A stretch of DNA of 64,000 nucleotides from NCBI GenBank assembly GCA_028386065.3, contig JAKUCV010002525.1, positions 79,668 through 143,667 on the forward strand, read 5' to 3'. Source of the DNA: Turnera subulata. Its lineage: Eukaryota; Streptophyta; Magnoliopsida; Malpighiales; Passifloraceae. A model generated the notes under the pieces. The model was not told where the DNA came from and made no database searches. It worked only from the letters and a program-made list of their open reading frames with translations. Shown here piece by piece: positions 1 through 8,758 of this stretch. The stretch's first letter is position 1, and each line of letters starts with the position of its first letter. A program made the translations under genes and the position numbers.

Positions 1-1728
1 TTTGTTTCTTACAACAATGCCATTTTCATCCAACTTATTCCTAAAGACCCATTTAGTACCAATAACGGGATGATCATTAGGTCTAGGAACAAGATTCCAA
101 ACTTGACTTCTCTCAAATTGATTTAACTCCTCTTGCATAGCAATAACCCAACTTTCATCATTAATAGCATCTTTAATATTTTTAGGCTCAACTTGTGATA
201 AGAATGTGATATGACTATTTAAATTATGTAATGATGATCTAGTAACTACCCCTTTTGTAGGATCCCCGAGAATTGCACTAGGAGAATGTCCTCTTGGTAC
301 CTTAATTTTCACATTACCTTGCCCTTCGATAGTTTCCTTTTCCTTCTCTTGTACATCAAAGGTTTGAGAGGAAGAAGCATCATCATTTTTGGATTCACTT
401 GTATTTGTTGGTGAAGATCTATGTGTGAAATCTATTATATCATCATCTCTATCACCATTTAAATCAACTTCGTCAAATACAACATGCATGGATTCTTCAA
501 CAAGAAGAGTCCTTTTGTTATACACACGATAGGCTTTGCTAGTGATAGAGTAACCAAGAAATATACCTTCATCTGACTTAGCATCAAACTTACCAAGATT
601 GTCCTTGGTATTGAGAATGTAGCATTTGGATCCAAACACCTTAAAGTAATCAATATTAGGTTTTCTACCATACCATAGTTCATAAGGTGTTTTGTTAAGG
701 ATAGGCCTTAAGGAAACTCTATTTAGCACATAACACGCGGTATTAACCGCTTCGGCCCAAAAGTATGAAGGTATATCATTTTTATTTATCATAGTGCGTG
801 CCATTTCTTGCAATGTTTGATTTCTTCTCACAACAACCCCATTCTGTTGAGGTGTTCTAGGAGTAGAAAAGGTGTGTTCAATGCCACATTATTCACAATA
901 ATGGTCAAACAAAAGATTATCAAACTCACCACCATGGTCACTTCTAATTTTAGAGATCTTATAACCTTTTTCATTTTGTAAACGTCTGACAAGGCATCCA
1001 AACTCATACAAAGCATGATCTTTACTGGCAAGAAATATAACCCAAGAAAATCTAGTGTGATCATCAACAATAACAAAAGCATAATTCATACCTCCAAGAC
1101 TAGTTGTCCTCATAGGACCAAAAAGATCAAGATGCAAGAGTTCAAGAGGTCTAGAAGTTGTTACCATATTTTTGGCTTTGAAGGAACTTTTAACTTGCTT
1201 TCCAAGTTGACAAGCTCTACATACTCCATCTTTTTCAAATTTGAGCTTTGGGAGACCCTTAACTAGGTCCTTCTTGGATAGTTTTGATATTAATTCCAAA
1301 TTGACATGTCCAAGCCTTCTATGCCATAAAATAGGTGTTTCCATCTTTGCACTAAAACACTTAATATCATTGTTAGCAACTTCTTTTAGATTGATCGAGT
1401 AAAGATTTCCAATTCTTTTCCCAACAAAAAGTAGGTGATCATCAATACATCTAGTAACCATGCATTTAGTAGATTCAAAGGTTACTCTATATCCCTTATC
1501 ACATAGTTGACTTATACTCAAGAGATTGAACTTTAAGTTATCAACAAGAAGAACATGCTCAATAGTAGGATTAGAACCAATATCACCAATACCAAGTATT
1601 TTACCCTTAGAGCTATCACCAAAGGTTACTTTACCTTTACCTTTACCTTTCAATGATGAGAACTTTGATTGATCACCCGTCATATGGCGTGAACATCCAC
1701 TATCAAGTACCCACTCATCTTTGTCATC
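1..1728 (-). pseudogene. copia D pol: protease, integrase, start of reverse transcriptase (broken)
   Basis: Polyprotein part of copia D, in the same frame as gag. From the right: protease start with LDSGCSRHMTGD (aspartic site DSG), GAG-pre-integrase zinc region (HRRLGH ... CRACQLGK), integrase core with the first two acidic residues visible (LDLFGPM, RSDHGGEF), a linker, and the start of the reverse transcriptase (GTKWVFRNK) at the window edge. A TAA at 886-888 interrupts the frame. Just beyond it the motif expected as QNGVVERKN reads QNGVVVRRN, so the third catalytic residue of the DDE triad is Val (GTG) instead of Glu. Integrase activity is therefore not expected. The remainder of reverse transcriptase and RNase H would lie left of the window. 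Confidence 0.9.
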
Positions 1729-1764
1729 CTACAAAAATAAACAAGATTTAGGTACCCAATCAAT

Positions 1765-3702
1765 CTAGGGTCCTTGAATGTTAGCTCTAGTACCTTTAGG
1801 TACCCAAACATATCTTACATGTGAATTCTTTCTCATGAACATGCAAGTACGAATTCCATGACCATGTTTACCACAATTATAGCATGTGATGGAAGGCATA
1901 TAAGAATGATCACGAGCACTATCATGGTATGATTGTTGCCTTCCACCATAGGTATGCAACTTAGCATAGTTATGAGATGATCTAGCTCTATATATTTGTG
2001 CTTTTGAATTGTAACCATAAGATTTTGCATTGTATGCAAACGATCTAGCATGTGGCGTAATATCATTGATTTGTGTTCTAGTATTATAAGTATATGAACT
2101 TCTACCAAGTGTGCTTGGTTTAGTGTTATAAGATCTTCCATTTTCAGCATTGTGTACATGTGGTCTTCTACTATTGGCATACAATCTAGCATAATGGGAT
2201 CTACTATTACTTACATATGGTCTTGCTTTTTGAGCATTTGACCTTCTATGATGAGTATGTGATCTTGGGTTATGAATATGTGATTTAGTATGTTGAGTAG
2301 AAGATGAAGCACCATGTACATGTGTTTTAGCATTTTGCACAATGGGTTTTACCTCATATGACATATTGGATGCTCCTAATCCTTCCTTTTGTGTTGAATT
2401 TCTTTGTTGTCCTAAAAGGAGATTAAGACTATCTCTTCCCTTTGTAAATTTTTCTAAGGTTTTCTCTAAATCCTCAACTTGAGATTTAAGAGACTCATTC
2501 TCTTTTCCCAACACAACACAAGCACATACATTAGAAGATATTCTTTCATTTAGTTCATTGTAAGACACATCAAGGGTATGCATTTCTTCTTTAAGAGTTA
2601 TGAGTTGCTTTTTATAAGTTTGATTCATTTTCAGTGACTTCTCAAGTTCTTCATGCAAGTTAATGAACGCATCATGTAATTCTTCAAATGTAAAGTCATT
2701 AGAGGAATCTTTTACCTCATCATCTTCAAGAGCCATGAAGCATATATGTGCATCTTCATCACTATCCGAGTCACTTGATGATGTGTCATCTTCATCCCAT
2801 GCCACCATGATTTTCTTTCCTGTGCTTTTTGAAGAATCAATTCTTGCTTTCTTTTTGTATGGACACTCTGATTTAATATGACCGGGTTTGTTGCATTTGT
2901 AGCAAACAACCGGATTTTTCTTTGTATCTTCATATTTAGAGGTGCTCTTCATATTCCTCCCTTTTTGCAATCTCTTCTTCTTGAGGAACTTCATGAACTT
3001 CCTTGTGACTAGAGCCATATCATCATCTCTGTCACTTGCATCCTCTTCGGAATCTTGAATCTTCAAGGCAAGGTCTTTCTTCTTTTCTACTTTGCCTTCA
3101 AACTTCATTCCATAAGCTATCAAAGAACCTATTAGCTCATTGTAGGATAGAACATTAAGATCTTTTGCCTCTTCAATAGCTGTGACTTTGGATTCCCACT
3201 CCTTACTCAAGGATCTTAACACTTTAGTAACTTTCTCCTTATCACTTATGGTCTTGCCTAGGCTCACAAGGTTATTACATAAAGTTGAAAACCTAGTACT
3301 CATATCATAGATGGACTCATTAGGTTTCATTGTAAAAAGCTCATATTCTCTCATAAGCCTATTGGTCTTGGATTCTTTTACTTGGTTTGTTCCCTCATGA
3401 GTTGTACATAGGAGTGTCCAAATTTCATGAGCACTCTTGCAAATCCTAATTCTCTCAAATTCTTCTTTACTTAAGGCACATAGTAAAGAGTTTCTAGCTG
3501 TGGCATCTAGAGTCCCTTTCTTCTTCTCATTTTCACTCCAATCACTCAAAGGTTTAGGTGGCCTACTCCAACCACTCTCAACAATCTCCCAAATTTCTAA
3601 GCCTTGACCCTCTAGAAACATTTGCATTCTAACTTTCCAATAGTCAAAGTTTATACCGTCAAAGAAAGGAGCTTTGTGAATATTATACCCCTCAAAAGCC
3701 AT
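1765..3702 (-). CDS. gag: copia D gag polyprotein, 645 aa, intact
   Basis: Structural capsid protein that packages element RNA in cytoplasmic particles. The ORF is uninterrupted. The N-terminal half is a UBN2-type copia Gag domain (about residues 20-200, DYWKVRMQMFLEG to TAIEEAKDLN). A CCHC knuckle CYKCNKPGHIKSEC lies near 270, an acidic serine/aspartate stretch near 305, a coiled-coil region about 335-440, then an unusual stretch of about 150 residues (about 470-610) rich in Arg, Tyr, His, Ser and Asn and built from loose repeats, and a second knuckle CYNCGKHGHGIRTC near the end. The start ATG lies 41 bp after the primer site. It ends at TAG 1765-1767; a second in-frame TAG at 1729-1731 follows, then protease in the same frame. 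Pol would thus need readthrough or splicing. Confidence 0.93.
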   Translation of the reverse strand: MAFEGYNIHKAPFFDGINFDYWKVRMQMFLEGQGLEIWEIVESGWSRPPKPLSDWSENEKKKGTLDATARNSLLCALSKEEFERIRICKSAHEIWTLLCTTHEGTNQVKESKTNRLMREYELFTMKPNESIYDMSTRFSTLCNNLVSLGKTISDKEKVTKVLRSLSKEWESKVTAIEEAKDLNVLSYNELIGSLIAYGMKFEGKVEKKKDLALKIQDSEEDASDRDDDMALVTRKFMKFLKKKRLQKGRNMKSTSKYEDTKKNPVVCYKCNKPGHIKSECPYKKKARIDSSKSTGKKIMVAWDEDDTSSSDSDSDEDAHICFMALEDDEVKDSSNDFTFEELHDAFINLHEELEKSLKMNQTYKKQLITLKEEMHTLDVSYNELNERISSNVCACVVLGKENESLKSQVEDLEKTLEKFTKGRDSLNLLLGQQRNSTQKEGLGASNMSYEVKPIVQNAKTHVHGASSSTQHTKSHIHNPRSHTHHRRSNAQKARPYVSNSRSHYARLYANSRRPHVHNAENGRSYNTKPSTLGRSSYTYNTRTQINDITPHARSFAYNAKSYGYNSKAQIYRARSSHNYAKLHTYGGRQQSYHDSARDHSYMPSITCYNCGKHGHGIRTCMFMRKNSHVRYVWVPKGTRANIQGP

Positions 3703-3743
3703 GATCTTTACTCAAGGAGTTTAATCCTAAACAAAGAGACCTT

Positions 3744-3755
3744 GCTCCGCTACCA
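3744..3755 (-). other. primer binding site of copia D
   Basis: On minus the sequence directly after the LTR end (…TTACA) is ATTGGTAGCGGAGC. This matches the usual copia initiator-Met primer site TGGTATCAGAGC except that TCA reads GCG. The same altered triplet occurs in elements C, E and F. Confidence 0.85.
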
Positions 3756-3757
3756 AT

Positions 3758-5211
3758 TGTAAGCCCAAACAAGCTAAGAGGGGGGGTGAATTAGCGATTA
3801 AGAACTAATTAAAGCTTTAAACAATAATAATTGCGGAATTAAAAAGGAGAGAAAGGCAAACCGATTTATACTGGTTCACACACACACAACCCGTGTGGCT
3901 AATCCAGTCCTCCGAGAGACTCTCTCGAAGATTCCACTATCACCGTTAAGCTTCCGGGTGCTTAACAAACCGTTTACAACTCCTGCTTGAAGATTCAACA
4001 CTTCAAGACTTTTCCCACAGAAAGAAGACCCTCTTCCTATGAATTCACTACAAGGGAATAATCCTCCCTCAAGGTGTGTGATTACAATTGAGTCACTCAA
4101 AGCAAAAACTCTCTTCAAGAGTAGGTATGAGTACACAAAGTAAGCTCTATAAGGCAACTCTCAATTCTCAATAATATTGGCTCAAAAATGATATGTATGT
4201 ATAACAATGAATGCTTGAAATTATAGAGAGTCAATCACTTGATGATCAGAGGTGTAAATGCTCTATTTATATGTCTAAAAGCTTATATGACTGTTGGGGA
4301 AACAAATCAAAACATCATTAGACAAATTGTCATGGGAAGGAAAAAAGTGTCTGCCCATAACGGCTGAACATCGATGTTCACATTTAGGACATCGATGTTC
4401 TTGCCTTGAATATGCATTATAGGTCCAACGGTCACAAGGACATCGATGTTCTGAATGTGGACATCGATGTCCTGGCCAGCAAATATGAATTATTGGGCTA
4501 ACGGTCACTAGAACATCGATGTTGGACAAATGAACATCGATGTTCCACAAGACATTGTCCAAGACCCGAGACCAAATAACATCGATGTTCCATAGCTGAA
4601 CATCGATGTTTTGGACATTCCCAAAACAATCTTAAAACCAGATTCAATAGGACATCGATGTTATGAACAAGGACATCGATGTTCAAACTCTTCAAAGCCA
4701 TTTTTAAGCATAACGGTCATGAGGACATCGATGTTCAAATAATGGAACATCGATGTTATAAACTACTGCCTACTTTTGGAAAAATTATTTTAGTGCAGGA
4801 CATCGATGTTCAAATATTGGACATCGATGTTCAAAGCTTAGAAACCTTCTCGAAAGCTTGGTTTCAATGCAGGACATCGATGTTTAATATTGGAACATCG
4901 ATGTTCATGGCTCGGAAGACATAAATATGATTGAAATAAAATCAAATTGATGCATGAGTAAAAGTGATTTTGTTTGAGCCAATAACTTAGAGACATTGAA
5001 TGTTTAACCTTGTACAAAATTGAGTTCCTAACTCATCTTTTTCTTCTTCCTTGATCTTGTCACATCCATTCACATCCATTCTTGAACTCTTTGATGTCAT
5101 AAGGCTTGGGTCTTGATTATTTCTTTTTGGTCCATAATAATGATCATCTTAATACAAGGTTGATTTGTCATTATCAAAACCTGAATGAGATAAAGAGATG
5201 TTAGCAAAACA
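3758..5211 (-). repeat. 5' LTR of copia D (about 1454 bp)
   Basis: Bounded on minus by TGTTTTGCTAACATC at the start and TTACA next to the primer site. It shares with C's LTR the early word TTTTGATAATGACAAA and, near its end, the GGATTAGCCACAC ... GTGTGAACCAG region. The outer edge is placed by comparison with C and could be off by a few bases. Its middle holds the ACATCGATGT array. Confidence 0.85.
4368..4904. repeat. array of 8 paired ACATCGATGT palindromes in the LTR of copia D
   Basis: Sixteen copies of the 10-bp palindrome ACATCGATGT, mostly extended by one A/T base on each side, start at 4368/4389, 4440/4461, 4513/4534, 4579/4600, 4652/4673, 4725/4747, 4800/4821 and 4874/4895. Within a pair the start-to-start distance is 21 bp (22 once). 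Pairs recur every 72-75 bp (66 once). The DNA between copies differs from unit to unit. The motif contains ATCGAT, a symmetric CG site. Confidence 0.97.
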
Positions 5212-5222
5212 TTATTTTCAAC

Positions 5223-6749
5223 ATTTTCTACTAGGATTAGATTTTAAACATACTTCAACCTGGAATTGATGAGATGATTCAATCTTAGGATTAAGACATG
5301 TCATGGATTTAACTTAGTAGAAATAATATATTTTAGCAATTTAGACCCCCATGCATTTGAACTCTAGGGTTAATGAGATGATTTAATCTTAGAATAAAAT
5401 ATATAATAAGGTTTATTTATGCTAGAATATATCATTTGGGCCTTTTATTTATTCTTTAATCCAAGTATATTGAGATGATTTATTCTTGGTTTAAAAATAG
5501 GTTTAAGGGCCCAAGTTAATTCTCCATAGTTTGATTAGCCCATTAACACAATTCTTGTAGATTAATTTTAGTTCTGATTTTCGTGGAAAATCAGAGTTAA
5601 ATCATCATTTAAGTAGATTTTGTGTTTTTGGTATGATTTTGCTTAAAATGGGTATCAATGTGTAATCAATCAATCTTGGAATGATTTAGGGGAGTGGGGA
5701 TCAAGTAATTGAGTGATTCTGGGTTAATTAGGGGTTAATTACGCGAGAGGATCAAGTTAGAGCTGAATAAGGGGGATTGGGGGTCAAAAAAGGAAAGAAT
5801 GAGTGACACACGGGATGACCAACGTTCTCGCGAGGTTCTGGCGGTCATCCTCACATGACCGCCGACAGCGACGGTCATAGGTGCCCAGAACTCCCGATTT
5901 TCTCTGATTTTGTTTCTAATTCGATCCTACGCAATCTTGGACCAGATTTTTGGGCATAATCTTCACTATTAAGCAGGTCCACGCCCCTAGGCTTCCCAGA
6001 GCACAATAAACAGAACCCCTAACACACATTTCTAGGGGGACAATCTTTCTCACACATACACCCATAAAGCCTTGAGTGCTTGGAGAAACTCTACCTCTCC
6101 AAGTCTATAGATACATTCTTAGGTAGAAGCTCTGGAGGAATTTCGTGGGAAGCATCAACAATAGTCCAACAAGGAAGAGTCAAGAAAAGGATTAACCATT
6201 GAGCTTAGAAGTGGAAAGAAGGTGGGTGTAGAACTCAACCCATTGCAAGGAGTTAGAGGAGGGCTACCGGAGGTAACACTAAACCTTCTTTTGATTGATC
6301 TTTTTTGATTATTTGCTGATGCTTTTGATGATGTAAGTGGCCGATTTGTGCCATGTTTAGAACTATGTGGCTTTGACCCCAATCACTCGGGTACGTAGGT
6401 AGTCTCGGTTTTACAACGGGATGCAAGCCAAATCTTCCTCTTCTCCCCCATTCTTTTATTTTCCACACATGCACACTTGCACCAGGCACACTTGCATTTT
6501 CCAATTGCACATAGTCTCAATCCAACACGGATGGGTGCCTAACACCTTCCCATCTGTGACGAACCCCCGATCCCAGGACTTTGGTTCGCCATGACCATGT
6601 AGCCTAAAGGAGTCACATGGAAGGTTTTTCTCAAGTTTTGTCCTTAATAAAATTTGGGTGGCGACTCCAATGGTCATGGGATTGAACCGAGGAAGAAGGT
6701 GAAAGGATTAGGTGAATGGGCCCAAGTGATTTTGGGTCGGGTATTCACA
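5223..6749 (+). repeat. 5' LTR of the Tat-type element (start truncated)
   Basis: Closely matches 21892-23447 over its whole length. The other copy begins TGTGAACACCCG; here the first about 25 bp are replaced by unrelated bases after copia D's LTR. It ends GGGTCGGGTATTCACA directly before the primer site. The word corresponding to the TATA box of the 3' LTR reads CACAATAAAC here (about 6002-6011), so this copy has probably lost its core promoter. It holds several GAGATGATT words also found in the internal minisatellite. Confidence 0.88.
5840..5863. promoter_or_regulatory. perfect inverted repeat in the U3 of the Tat LTR
   Basis: GGCGGTCAT, a 6-nt loop CCTCAC, then ATGACCGCC: a perfect 9-bp stem. 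The equivalent in the 3' LTR (22510-22533) has one mismatch, and a diverged LTR fragment at 52529-52552 keeps the arm positions and the 6-nt loop length with one changed base. It lies about 150-200 bp upstream of the TATA position. Confidence 0.8.
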
Positions 6750-6770
6750 GTTGGCGGCTTCGCTGGGGAA
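6750..6770 (+). other. primer binding site of the Tat-type element
   Basis: TTGGCGGCTTCGCTGGGGAA directly follows the LTR end. It resembles the TTGGCGACTCC(A/G)CTGGGGA site usual for Tat/Ogre elements, with two changes. Confidence 0.75.
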
Positions 6771-6820
6771 GTAGTGGGTTCATGAGACTTTGTGCAATTG
6801 TAGAATCTTGTGTGCCTTTT

Positions 6821-8603
6821 TGATGAGTGCGCATTTTGCACTCAGTTCCGCATTATTTTCAAGGTTTTTAACTTGCAAATATTATCTATTTTACTTTATT
6901 ATGTTGTTTTCTTCCTTGTTTTCCATTTTATTTTCAAATAACCCCTTTTTCCAGTCCTCTTGTATTTTTATGCATTATTACTCGCCAAACCACCAAGTTT
7001 GGGACAAATGTGCAGTTTTCGGCACACGCTGCCCATGCGAGGTGCTCCAGCCCATGTAGCCCGTCCCAACATAGACAACCCATGACCACATGGCATCATT
7101 AGAGCTTTTCTCAAAAAAATTTTACCCAAATTCTCAAAATAAATCCTCAAGACTATTTCTTGGAGTTTATATGGGCTACATCCACTAATAGAGAATTGTT
7201 CAAACTAGGCCCATTACTCCATGTGCATACTAAGTCCAACAGGGAAAAAAATAGTCAAAGAAGTACACTAGGCGTACTAGTGCATCACCTGCGCAAAAGG
7301 GAGCTTTGCCAATATCTATTTTTGGCATGTAGCAATTGTTGGTTACAGCGCCTCCACACGTGGCTCCTTTAAAAGACCAAGCAAAAAGTATGAAGACCAT
7401 GTAATGCTATCACTGCGCATGCAAAAGAGCAACAGCCAAGCTCCCTCGTCTTGATATGGAGCACTTGCAACTAATTTATCTCCTCACACACGTGGCGCTT
7501 CATGTCCCCAACTGAAGAAACAAATTGGTCAAAAGACCAATTCATGCGCCATTACCTACCCAAGCATGCACAGTGAGGAGCTGACCAAGTTTCTTTGGCT
7601 TGTAATGCAATTGATTTTTAACCACATGGTTGCTTTCATGCTACACTATAAAAGGCCAAGGCAGGCAAGGCAATAGGAATCAAGTCTTCCAGCATCAATT
7701 CACTCGGCAAAACACATTAGTAGCTAGGAAACTTGTACTTTTCTTTACTTTGTAATTCCTAGTTAGCTGTAGCTTTTGGAAGTTTCTTAGCTTGGAGATT
7801 TGTCTCTATTAGTTCAAGGTTGGCTCCAAATTTCTTGTAAGTTTTCCCTTGAATTTATTATGGTGAATTATTTCCAAGTATTTATTATTTTCTTTAAGGC
7901 TATGTCTTGCTAGAATTCTTGTCTAGGATTAGGGGTTGAACTTGTCAATGTTTCCATGCACATTTAATTAAAGTTTTATTTCTGAATTTATTCTCTTTTA
8001 ATCCGGTAATGAATCTTCACTATGTTAATTGACTGACCATCTTTTAGCATAAATTTATAATAGGAAAACGTTAAGTGACAACGTAGTTTGCCTATAGAAA
8101 AACATTAACCGGGATATAAAAACCGACCTTGAGGGAGGCGTGCTTTTTATTGGAGATTAAGTTGGTAAATTTCTTAATGCTCTTAGTTTATTTCATCACT
8201 GGCAAATGGATAGTGGACGTAAACTAGGAAGGGATTTTACGGTACTACGAGAGTAGGTTATTGTTCTAGTTTAGATTTACCGATTCTTTTAAGAGAGTTT
8301 ATTTTCAGAATTAATTCATAGATTTTACATAGGCTAGCTATATGGTGACAGAACATGGTCTGCTTATGCTGAGCTTAATTGCATGGAAATGTTGGCAAGG
8401 AATTCCCCGAAGTCCTAGATATTTAATATTAATGAATTTTAATCGTTTCTATTCGCTTTCGTTTTCCAATTCAAACATCAATCCTCAATATTATTTATTT
8501 CTCTAGATAATCATAAGTTGCTTAGTTGAATAGTACTTAACAAAGATCCCTGTGAGACGACCTTGGTACTACAACAACCCCGTATACTTGCGGGAAGCTA
8601 TCA
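6821..8603 (+). repeat. 5' LTR of the Athila-type element
   Basis: Begins TGATGAGTGC after the duplication CTTTT and ends GCTATCA before the primer site. It matches 13025-14803 almost throughout. Confidence 0.95.
7647..7654 (+). promoter_or_regulatory. TATA box in the 5' LTR of the Athila-type element
   Basis: CACTATAAAAGG, a strong plant-type TATA box; the same word with one change (CACTATAAAAAG) is at 13848-13855 in the 3' LTR. Transcription would be expected to start about 30 bp downstream. Confidence 0.7.
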
Positions 8604-8609
8604 AGTTTT

Positions 8610-8627
8610 TGGTGCCGTTGCAGGGGA
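8610..8627 (+). other. primer binding site of the Athila-type element
   Basis: TGGTGCCGTTGCAGGGGA, two changes from TGGCGCCGTTGCCGGGGA, the Asp-tRNA complement typical of Athila elements. It lies 6 bp after the LTR. Confidence 0.85.
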
Positions 8628-8758
8628 TCGGCGTTAGTATTATTTAACTTAGTGATTAGGTTAATCTAGATTTTTATTTTTCATTTTCTTTTTCACCCGT
8701 TTGGGTAGTTTTTCTTCTATTTCTTCTTCAGGTATCTTCTAGTTTCACTGGAGGAGGG

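Larger units (their letters stand above)
1..5211 (-). mobile_element. Ty1/copia LTR retrotransposon D (SIRE/Maximus-like), cut by window edge
   Basis: Read on the minus strand the order is 5' LTR (5211-3758), primer binding site, gag, then protease, integrase and the start of reverse transcriptase running off the window at position 1. The long gag with two CCHC knuckles, gag and pol in one frame separated by stops, and the LTR start shared with element C fit the SIRE/Maximus group. The 3' LTR is outside the window, so the target duplication and insertion age cannot be read. Confidence 0.9.
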
